Part shown: positions 55,955 to 64,000 of the stretch, one piece after another
Layout of the letters: every line of letters begins with the position of its first letter
Position numbering within the stretch: position 1 is the first letter of the stretch
Assembly: GCA_037953625.1 (NCBI GenBank)
Contig: CM075650.1
Location: 122,805,706-122,869,705 of the forward strand
DNA length: 64,000 bases
Origin: Crotalaria pallida
Lineage: Eukaryota; Streptophyta; Magnoliopsida; Fabales; Fabaceae
Reading direction: 5' to 3'
Notes under the pieces: generated by a model
Told to the model about the DNA's origin: nothing
The model's input: the letters and a program-made list of their open reading frames with translations, nothing else
Database searches by the model: none
Made by a program: the position numbers and the translations under genes

Positions 55955-57028
55955 GTAATTCTGAAAAGTCATGGTTCAAGTTTATGCATACAATTTTGCT
56001 AATTGCGAGTTTGTTTGTCACGATTGAGTTGGATTAACAAAAGAGAAATGAATGATGTAAACCTCAAACTGTTCTAGAGTCTTATACATCCCCTCATGTA
56101 ATTTCAATCACATTGTAAAAAACATAGCTCACCTTGAATTCCCTTTGCTCTTATAAGAGCTCACTACAGGAAAACTCTCGACTTGAAAGCTGCTACAGTA
56201 GATGACATTTAGTCATAATTGTTATTTTTAAGATATTTATTATAAGAGTGGAATATTTTTAATGATATGACAATGTATGATTTTGGTACAGTGTAAAAAA
56301 ACTTAATACTCGGTTAGTGCATTACAGTTAAGCCCTTGATTTATTTGTTGCTAAATGTTCAAACTTCAAATAAGTACGACGATCAAATTCTTGTCAACAA
56401 TTCATAATAATTCTTAGCTGGGAGCCTTGTGCACTAGATCACCCTTTTTATTAGTCGTAGCTGGTTCTCTACCATAACCATGGATTATGGGCACCCTAAT
56501 TACTTTTGATCTTATATGTTGGTGATCATTCAGTTATAGAACTATGTCCTGCAAATGTTCTTGATTCAATTTTTAATTCTATTAAGTTTTATAATGAAAT
56601 GCAACTACGGATTTGCTACTGAATAGCTAGGGAGGTACAGAAAAATTGCCAAATTGCTACGGAATATTTTGCTACCTATGATGCATCAGCTAGGAAATAG
56701 ATGCAAGTTTGCTACGAAATGGAAAAACACTAGCTACAGAATAGCTACGGAATTTTCATAGCTAATTAGCTATGGAAAAGTAACTTTTTTTTTTCAAAAG
56801 TGATCAACTAATCAGCTACCATTTTGCAATTGATTTGCTACGAAATTTTACATCTTAGCTGCGGCATAGCTACGGAAATATACGGTAGCAAAATAGCGAC
56901 GTGTTTTACGCTACGCATCCTGTTGTAGTTGTTCCGTTGCTAATCTGTAGCAACTTCGAAATTGCTAGCGAACTGCTACGGAATTGCTACGGAACGTTCC
57001 GTAGCAGTCCGAGCAAATTCTTGTAGTG
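55955..57028. other. CACTA 3' interior and subterminal repeats
   Basis: No gene. From about 56600 the sequence is built of repeated GCTACGGAAT and TAGCTACGG words up to the terminal inverted repeat. Confidence 0.8.
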
Positions 57029-57654
57029 TACATCCAGTCCTCCTAATCACTTAGGAGTTTCTACTAATAATCAAATTGTTAGAAATTACAAGGATTGCTT
57101 GAGAATGGCCTCACTCAACCTAACCCTTCAAGAGTGTACCAAACTCTTGATTTCTACCCCAATTTGATTCCGGTGACTGAAGAACTCTTCAAAAGCTTCC
57201 TTGAACTCCCTTCAAGAAACTCCACCGGGCTAGGAACCTCCTAGTCTTGTGCTTGAGAACCTCTCAAGACTCCAACACCCTAAGCCACTTAGGGTTTGCT
57301 TGGGAACAATCCAAGAATTTGAATAATCAAGCTTTTTGTATGTGTATTACTAATCTCACAATGGATTAGCAAAAATAAGCACAGCTCAATGTATGAATTG
57401 AGGCCTAAAACTCAACTTGGAATAAAATGACAATATGAGTGAGAAGTTGAGCTTTTTGGGAATTAACACTTGAGAAGAGGAAATTAAGAAAGCTTGAATC
57501 AATATGATCTTGTTGTCTTGTTTGTTCTTACACAAATTCAAAGAGAAATTTTACAATTAGGTTCTGAAATGCTCTCTTGGGTTGGATGAGACTCAAATGC
57601 CCTCAATTGGGTTTTTGAGTCTCTCCAACGTTCATTTTTGTTGACTGGACAAAA

Positions 57655-57830
57655 ATACTCGAGTCTTTTGGTAAATACTCGAGTCTTTTTGGTCAGTCAC
57701 GAGTGATTTGGTGCACGAACAAGACTAACGGTCATATTTGCTGACTTGGCACAAATACTCGAGTGTTTTACAGAATACTCGAGTATATACTCGAGTCTTT
57801 CTCAAAATACTCGAGTATTTTGATCAGACA
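57655..57830. repeat. Array of ACTCGAGT words in the SIRE LTR
   Basis: Six copies of the palindrome ACTCGAGT or its variant, spaced about 15-50 bases, separated by TTTTGG or TTTTACAGAA words. A second group is at 51055-51140 in the other half of the LTR. Confidence 0.85.
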
Positions 57831-58119
57831 TGAGAAAAATTAATTTTCAATTTTATTTTTCCTCTCAAGTATTAATTTTAGTTAATCTCAACCTAATAGT
57901 CATATAAAATTTTATTCCTAGAAGAGACTAACTATTTCTACCCACTCTCAACATAAATTAGAAATTTACAATTAATATTTGATTGAGAATGATTGGGCAC
58001 TTGTCTTCTTTTCTTGACTTGTTGTTGTTGTTGATGTTGCAATGTCTTCAAGGCTTGATTGTTAATTACTTTGTCATCATCAAAATATAATCCACATAAT
58101 TAGGAGCATTGAATTTACA

Positions 58120-58140
58120 ATCTCCCCCTTTTTGGTGATG
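58120..58140 (-). other. Polypurine tract of the SIRE-type element
   Basis: On the minus strand CATCACCAAAAAGGGGGAGA directly precedes the LTR start (TGTAAATTC). It is the usual SIRE form. Confidence 0.85.
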
Positions 58141-58681
58141 ACAAAATAATTAACACTTGTACCATTTGTTGAGCTTGAAACCACTTGAAGGTGCAACTCC
58201 CCCTCACTATAGGATCCTTTTCACCTATCTAAAAATTCAGCTTGTGCAAGAGGTTAAGACAATTTAATTTTAGCACCAAGCCTATGGTATTAGAGTATTC
58301 AACAATTATCAGAGTATATACCATAATTAGAAAAATTTAGGTGCAACAATATCAAGACAAGTGTATAATATCTCTCCCCCTTTTTGTCATGATTCAAAAA
58401 GGTGTAACAATTGAGAAAAAGATCAAGGGAGGAGAGGTGCATAATTGGAAAACCCCATAACCAACTATGCAATAAAACAGAGACATAATAAAAACAATAA
58501 AGAGCTCCCCCTGAAAACGAAAGTCAATAACATCATAATAGCACCATAGTATTAAACAGGAGGTCCAAACGAAAAATACCATGACAAACCCAAAGATTCA
58601 AACACCAAGTTTTCAAAATATAGAAAATGCAACAGAAGCCAACATAAAGAAAACTAAGATAAAATCCAAAGGACAACATCA
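58141..58681 (-). other. Non-coding spacer between env-like ORF and 3' LTR
   Basis: No ORF of note. Further CT-rich words (CTCTCCCCCTTTTTGTCATG at 58372) repeat the polypurine-tract form on the minus strand. Confidence 0.65.
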
Positions 58682-59959
58682 TCAGAACATGGATGGAGCA
58701 GGATCATCTGGAGGAGGATAAAACCGAGAGAAGGCCGCCATCATCTCATCAAACCGGCGGTTCATCTGCTCTGACTGCTGATCCAGGCGGGAATTAATCT
58801 GGTCCGAGTGCTTATTCAAGTGAGAATAAAACATGGCAGACTCTGCACTCATCCTAGTGTCCAGGCTAACAAAGTCATCACGCTGGGCGTCCATAGCATG
58901 CAAGAGAGAGTCCATCCTCCCATCTAGAGTGTCCAGCCGTGTGATAACATGGTCTCTCCATCCCGAGTTGTCATATCCAGTAAAGTCATCAAAATTAATT
59001 TCATTCTCAATAGGGTCCCCTTCTTCAGCCTGTGCAAATGTTGCAGCCTCCTCTTCCAAATGTTGGGCATCTACCCCTTGTTGAGCTGCAACATTTGCAG
59101 CCCGCTCCAACTTAGCTATGTCAGACTGATACAAGTATTGCCCAGAAGGTTCATGAAACGCCATGCCTTGATGACTCAGGGTACCATTGTTGAGGCAATG
59201 CTGGTTAACATGAAGAGTCTTTGACTCTTCATTTCGTGGGATAGGCACTCTGAAGTTTCTCAAAAGGTAACACACATGCATGGGATAAGGCAAGGTCTTA
59301 GGGTGTTTATATTTTGCAGCAGCTAGCATTCTATCCAAAATTATGCGACACCAATTAAGCTTCTCATTGTTCAGGATAGCACTAACAAGTCTAAGTTCAT
59401 TGTTTGTGGGTTTAGCATAATTTGGTGAGGTTTGAGGCACTAACTGATGGCAAACTATGTAGTGCAGCACCCTAGTTTGGACAGTCATCAAGGAGGAATG
59501 CTTAATCCCTTCGGTCCATACACGACGACCGGGGCGCAAACAATTTTGAAAGATCCCATCGGCATCTGCCTTTAGGGAGTTGTCCCCATGTCGTGAAGGC
59601 CCAAAAGCATGGAAAATATCCTTAACACCAATTTTGAACCTTACTCCTTCTACCATGGATTCCATGACATCATTATGTAGCCTAAGGTTCACATAAAAGG
59701 TTCTAACTAGCCTAGGAAAGATAAGACCATTGAATTCCAGAAATTGAATAAGTTTTTGGTACCTAAGGTTAGAAACAAAAGAGAAACCCTTACCTTCGAG
59801 AAATGCACTGTTGATCCATGTGACAACACCAAAAGTTCTCGTAGCAAAGCCCTCCAACCTTTCCAAACACTCATCCTCTTGATAATACTCCGGAATGTCC
59901 TCCTCGGATGATGATTCTGCAATCCGTACTCTCTTTCCTTTTCCAGATGATGAAGCCAT
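58682..59959 (-). CDS. Env-like third ORF of the SIRE-type element (plant transposon protein family)
   Basis: From the ATG at 59959 (MASSSGKGKRVRIAESSSEE) the protein is 425 residues and unbroken; the frame is open further upstream, but that part looks like leader sequence. The middle (FLEFNGLIFPRLVRTFYVNL, GVRFKIGVKDIFHAFGPSR) matches the putative plant transposon protein domain found in SIRE/Athila third ORFs. The C-terminus (about 330-415) is a heptad-rich coiled coil (ITRLDTLDGRMDSLLHAM). I see no signal peptide or clear membrane span in this form, so an envelope role is not supported by the sequence. It sits between pol and the 3' LTR as in SIRE1. Its role is unknown. Confidence 0.82.
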   Translation of the reverse strand: MASSSGKGKRVRIAESSSEEDIPEYYQEDECLERLEGFATRTFGVVTWINSAFLEGKGFSFVSNLRYQKLIQFLEFNGLIFPRLVRTFYVNLRLHNDVMESMVEGVRFKIGVKDIFHAFGPSRHGDNSLKADADGIFQNCLRPGRRVWTEGIKHSSLMTVQTRVLHYIVCHQLVPQTSPNYAKPTNNELRLVSAILNNEKLNWCRIILDRMLAAAKYKHPKTLPYPMHVCYLLRNFRVPIPRNEESKTLHVNQHCLNNGTLSHQGMAFHEPSGQYLYQSDIAKLERAANVAAQQGVDAQHLEEEAATFAQAEEGDPIENEINFDDFTGYDNSGWRDHVITRLDTLDGRMDSLLHAMDAQRDDFVSLDTRMSAESAMFYSHLNKHSDQINSRLDQQSEQMNRRFDEMMAAFSRFYPPPDDPAPSMF

Positions 59960-60172
59960 AGAAGAATTTTGGAGAAAATTGAAGTTTTGGAAAGTTAGGG
60001 TTTGAAAAGGGGGTGACGGATTTGAGGGTGAAATTTGTTGAAAAAATGGATGAAAAGTGTTTAGAGGATGTAAAACTAGTAAGATTTGGCAAAAATTTGA
60101 GTAAAATCGGAGTTTTGAGGAGAGAGATATGAGAAAACCGAGAGAGAAGAGAAAGGGGTTCGGAAAACTCAA

Positions 60173-60522
60173 GTGTGAGGGGCTGAGAGAATATATAAAC
60201 TTTCAAACATACTCGAGTATATTCATCAATACTCGAGTTGTTCTTTACGAAATACTCGAGTTTTTGAAAATATACTCGAGTCGTTCGTGACTCAGCCCAG
60301 ATCTCCCCAGAAAACTCGATTAAAAACATAAACACTCGAGTTTTAAAAGACCAAACACAAATCAAAAACATATGCTTCACTACCAACTTGGAATATAGTC
60401 TAGAATCACATACAATTAACACATATTATTTAAAATATCATCAAGGACAAATTTACTAAGAATCAAGAACACATTGGAGTAAGGCTAATATGGTGATTTT
60501 CCAAAAATGACACACAAAGCAA
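60173..60522 (-). other. Spacer between pol and env-like ORF with ACTCGAGT words
   Basis: Five to six copies of ACTCGAGT or ACTCGAGTT lie at about 60208-60340, the same word as in the LTR of this element. No gene beyond an open upstream extension of the env-like frame. Confidence 0.75.
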
Positions 60523-63500
60523 TTAGCCTATATTAGCTTCATCTAAAATACCAAGTTCTCTCCTAATATGATAAAAGGTGTCCCTTGGTAGAGGTTTTGT
60601 AAAAATGTCGGCTAATTGATTTGTGGTACTAACAAATTCAATTGTACAATCACCCTTTTGCACATGATCTCTCAAAAAGTGATGTCTTATTTCAATGTGT
60701 TTAGTTCTTGAGTGATACACCGGATTCTTGGTCAAGTTGATTGCACTCGTGTTATCGCATCTAATCGTAATATTTTCAAGTTTCAAACCAAAATCCGATA
60801 ATTGTTGTTTCATCCATAATAGTTGAGCACAACAACTATCGGCTGCGATATATTCCGCTTCGGCGGTAGAAAGGGCAACACAAGCTTGCTTTTTCGAAAA
60901 CCAAGACACCAATGAACTTCCCAAGAAATGGCAAGTACCACTGGTGCTTTTGCGATCAAGCTTGCATCCCGCGAAGTCGGAATCCGAGTAACCAACTAAA
61001 CTAAGATTGGCATCAGCAGGATACCATAAACCAGTGTTAATTGTTCCTTTTAGATACTTAAATATATGTTTAACTGCGGATAGGTGAGATTCTTTAGGAT
61101 TAGCTTGAAATCTAGCACACATGCATACACTAAACATAATATCCGGTCTAGATGCAGTGAGATATAGGAGACTACCTATAATACCCCTATACTTACTAAC
61201 ATCAACCGGTGTACCTTGTTCATCCTTGTCTAGGTAGCATGATGTTCTCATTGGAGTGTAGGCTTCCTTGCACTTGTCCAATCCGAATTTCTCAAGGAGC
61301 TCTTTGCAATATTTCCCTTGATGCACAAATATCCCCTCCTTGACTTGCTTTATTTGTAAGCCTAGGAAGAACTTGAGTTCTCCCATCATTGACATTTCAA
61401 ATTCCTTTTTCATCAAATTTGAAAACTTTCTACAAAGAGACACATTAGTAGCACCGAAAATGATATCATCAACATAGATTTGTACTAACAATATGTCATC
61501 CTTGGTTTTATAAATAAATAGTGTATTATCAACCTTCCCTCTTTGAAACTTGTTTTCTAATAGAAAGGAACTCAATCGATCATACCAAGCTCTAGGAGCT
61601 TGTTTCAATCCATAGAGTGCCTTTTTCAACTTATAAACATGGTTTGGAAATTCACTATTTTCAAAACCGGGGGGTTGTTTGACATACATTTCTTCATTTA
61701 TAAACCCATTCAAGAAAGCACTTTTAACATCCATTTGATATAAAGTGAATTTCATGATTGAAGCAAAAGCAAGTAAAATTCGGATAGCTTCAAGACGTGC
61801 AACCAGAGCAAAGGTCTCATCATAATCGATACCTTCCTCTTGGTTGTACCCTTGAGCTACTAGTCTAGCTTTGTTTCTTATAATCAACCCGGATTCATCA
61901 AGTTTGTTTCTATAAATCCATTTAGTACCAATTATGGTATGATCATCGGGTTTAGGGACTAAAACCCAAACTTCATTTCTTTCAAATTGGTTTAATTCTT
62001 CTTGCATAGCAAGAACCCAATGATCATCCTCAATGGCCTTTTTAATTGAATCGGGTTCAATTTGAGAAACAAAGGAGACATAGTGGCAAATGTTTTGAAT
62101 AGACCTACGAGTAAGTACTCCCTTTGACATATCTCCTATGACATTGTCTATAGGATGAGCCCTGACCGATTTCCAAGTTGGAGGAAGTTCTTCCCTAACT
62201 TCTCCTTCATCAACTTTTGATTTCTCTCTCTCTTTTTTCTTCTTTTGAAAAATCAATGCCATCTTCACTAGCATCACATAAAACACTATCTTCTTTCGAA
62301 GACTCATTAAAAACCACATGAATTGATTCCTCAATAATTAAAGTTCTTTTATTGAAAATTCTATAAGCTTTACTATGAGAAGAATAGCCTAAAAATATGC
62401 CTTCATCGGATTTGGAATCAAACTTGCCAAGATGTTCTTTTCCATTATTTAAAACAAAAACTTGGCATCCGAAGACATGAAAATGAGATATATTTGGCTT
62501 TCTTCCCTTGTAAAGTTCATAGGGGGTTTTATCCATATCAAAATACGATTTAAAACATAACAAGTCGTATTGACGGCATCGGCCCAAAAATATTGAGGTA
62601 CTTGAGAATCATTTAACATGGTTCTAGCAAGTTCCTCTAGCACCCTATTTTTCCGCTCTACCACTCCGTTTTGTTCCGGAGTTCTTGGTGCGGAGAATTG
62701 GTGCTCAATACCATTTTTAGCACAAAATCTATCAAATTTGTGGTTTTCGAATTCACCACCATGATCGGTACGAATAATAATTACTTTTTGATTTACTTGG
62801 TTTTGCAAAAGTTTGACATGATGTTTAAAAGATTTGTAGGTCTCACTCTTAGTAGTTAAAAATAGAGTCCATGTAAATCTAGAGAAGTCATCAACAATCA
62901 CCAATGCATAATAGTTGCCACCAAAGCTTTTTACTTGTGATGGTCCAAACAAGTCCATATGAAGCATTTCTAATGGCCTTGATGTGGACATCACCATTTT
63001 TGATCCAAAGGTGTTTTTGGTTTGTTTACATTTCTTGCAAGGAGAACAAACACCTTCAATAGAAAAATTTAGCTTTGGTAAACCAACTACTAGATCTTTA
63101 GATTGTATTTTCTTCAATTGGTTTACATTTATATGAGCGGTCCTACGATGCCATAACCAAGTGTCATTTTCTTTGCTCACTAAACAAGTAGATACCAAAG
63201 AAGTGACTTTGTTCAAATCAACTAAGTAAGTATTATTTGACCTTCTACCAACAAATTTGATTGATTCATCTTTGTCACTTTTAATGAGGCAATGGGTAGA
63301 GGTAAAAACTACATGATTACCAATATCACATAATTGGCTTATGCTCAAGATATTATGTTTTAATCCTTGAACATAGAGCACATTATCAATAATCAAGTTT
63401 GAAGAGTTTCCGATTTTACCAATACCAAGGATTTTGCCTTTGTTGTTGTCCCCATAAGTGACATAACCCTTTTCCTTTGGAGTAAGCTCAATGAAGTGCC

Positions 63501-63573
63501 GCTTATCTCCCGTCATGTGCTTCGAACATCCACTATCTGGATACCACAATTCTTTTCCCGTTCGAAGGCACAC
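60523..63573 (-). pseudogene. SIRE-type copia pol: protease, integrase, RT, RNase H
   Basis: Order on the minus strand: protease LWYPDSGCSKHMTGD near 63540; pre-integrase WLWHRRTAHINVNQL; integrase HMDLFGP, RTDHGGEF and PEQNGVVERKNR with the D, D, E residues; then RT with KARLVAQGYNQEEGIDY, YQMDVKSAFLNG, YGLKQAPRAWY and the catalytic YVDD (residues 287-290 of the last ORF); RNase H with GYSDSDFAGC and STAEAEY; end ILDEANIG. The frame changes near 62540 (before KTPYELYKGRK) and near 62235, in a GA-rich run after the integrase. With the gag/pol break this makes at least three lesions. Confidence 0.93.
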
Positions 63574-63586
63574 CTACAAGATGAAA

Positions 63587-64000
63587 TCACTTGTTCAATT
63601 TGGGTACCCAAACAATGTTGGGTCCCTTACGGTTAGTGTTGGGACTTTCTCCCTTCTTAATCCACATATAAGTGCCCTTTTTCATTTCAAACTTCTTAAT
63701 ATGGCACTCAATGTTAATATGTCCAACTTTTCCACAATAAGTACAAGTTGGTCTCTTTGATGAGTTTTTCTTAGAAAATGTTCCAACCACCTTGTACTTT
63801 TTGTCCTTTTTATGAACATATCCCAAGCCGGTTTTGTTGTGATTATGTCTTTGAGAGTTCAACAACCGGTTGAGGTTTCTATCACTATGTGAGATTGTGA
63901 GTTTGTTTTTCAACTCTTTCACTTCCTTTTCAAGTTCATCACATCTCTCACATGAAGTGATAATTTCCTCATGATTTGCACAATTACTTTTATGACTAGA
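63587..64000 (-). pseudogene. SIRE-type gag, C-terminal part (cut by the window edge)
   Basis: It contains the CCHC zinc knuckle CTYCGKVGHINIECH and ends NIVWVPKLNK at a stop (63587-63589). The upstream frame is open to the window end with a charged coiled-coil-like stretch (CDELEKEVKELKNKL). Gag and pol are normally joined in this lineage, or separated by a stop codon. Here both a frame change and a TAG separate VPK from LRTGKELWYPDSG. Confidence 0.85.

Larger units (their letters stand above)
51394..57028. mobile_element. CACTA transposon carrying fragments of three host genes, TSD TAC
   Basis: The left end is CACTACAAGAATTTTCTCGG, the right end its inverted form (CCGAGCAAATTCTTGTAGTG). 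TAC is duplicated at 51391-51393 and 57029-57031. Subterminal GCTACGGAAT-type repeats are dense at both ends (51410-51640 and 56600-57020). No transposase is encoded. The centre holds plus-strand exon fragments of METTL5-like, histone H3.3 and DBP10-like genes, with introns retained. Confidence 0.93.
50924..58119 (-). repeat. 3' LTR of the SIRE-type element, split by a CACTA
   Basis: On the plus strand it runs from TGTTGGAAACC to GAATTTACA. Without the CACTA (51394-57028) and one TAC it is about 1558 bp. ACTCGAGT-containing words recur at 51055-51140 and 57655-57830. Confidence 0.85.
50924..64000 (-). mobile_element. SIRE-type Ty1/copia retrotransposon with env-like ORF, 3' part only
   Basis: Minus-strand order: end of gag, protease, integrase, RT, RNase H, then an env-like ORF, the polypurine tract and the 3' LTR. 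A third ORF after pol and a CACCAAAAAGGGGGAGAT tract are marks of the SIRE/Maximus group, common in legumes. The 5' LTR and most of gag lie right of the window. Pol carries several frame changes, so this copy is probably inactive. Confidence 0.9.

Noticed and set aside
1..64000. A new host defence or biosynthetic gene cluster
   Set aside because: Apart from the split chitinase-like gene, all recognised coding sequence belongs to transposable elements or exon fragments inside them.

Overview
This window is plant nuclear DNA, almost certainly from a eudicot. A legume is my best guess: it has large SIRE-type copia and Tat-type gypsy elements and a seed-type class III chitinase relative, but nothing here fixes the species. 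It has no bacterial-style operon, rRNA or tRNA gene. Nearly all recognisable coding sequence belongs to transposable elements. The only ordinary host gene is a class III chitinase-like gene on the minus strand, and it is cut in two by a retrotransposon.

Region 1 (1-28845) is a nested insertion stack. An old Ty3/gypsy chromovirus-type element survives as four pol pieces (1-267, 5431-6009, 12111-12955, 27589-28588). Three elements separate the pieces, and each insertion is proven by a target-site duplication (TSD) and by the protein reading on across the join. They are a non-autonomous LTR element (268-5430, TSD ACAAC), a CACTA transposon (6010-12110, TSD CCA) and a roughly 6-kb solo LTR (12956-27588, TSD ACATG). 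The CACTA carries a nested MULE (6357-8054, 9-bp TSD) and fragments of a proteasome alpha5 gene and a Ulp1-like protease. The solo LTR is itself split by a non-coding LARD-like element on the minus strand (13752-22404, TSD AATGA).

Region 2 (28846-37766) is AT-rich intergenic DNA. It holds small DNA transposons: two TIR elements, a decayed CACTA transposase fragment, a hAT MITE, a MULE with long arms directly beside it, a foldback MITE and a Stowaway MITE.

Region 3 (37767-49230) is the chitinase-like gene split by a complete Tat-lineage gypsy element (38416-48894, TSD TTCTC). The element has gag, protease, RT, two RNase H domains and integrase on the minus strand. Between pol and the 3' LTR it also carries an antisense accessory gene with its own TATA box and one intron. 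Its LTRs contain a 27-bp minisatellite.

Region 4 (49231-64000) has a second Stowaway MITE, a foldback element and the 3' part of a SIRE-type copia element on the minus strand (3' LTR, env-like ORF, pol, end of gag). The rest of that element lies beyond the right edge. Its LTR is split by a second CACTA (51394-57028, TSD TAC) carrying spliceable fragments of three host genes: a METTL5-like methyltransferase, histone H3.3 and a DBP10-type RNA helicase. Most elements carry stops or frameshifts. I see no gene set that looks like a new host system. The novelty lies in the captured exons, the antisense retroelement gene and the chimeric chitinase-LTR reading frame.
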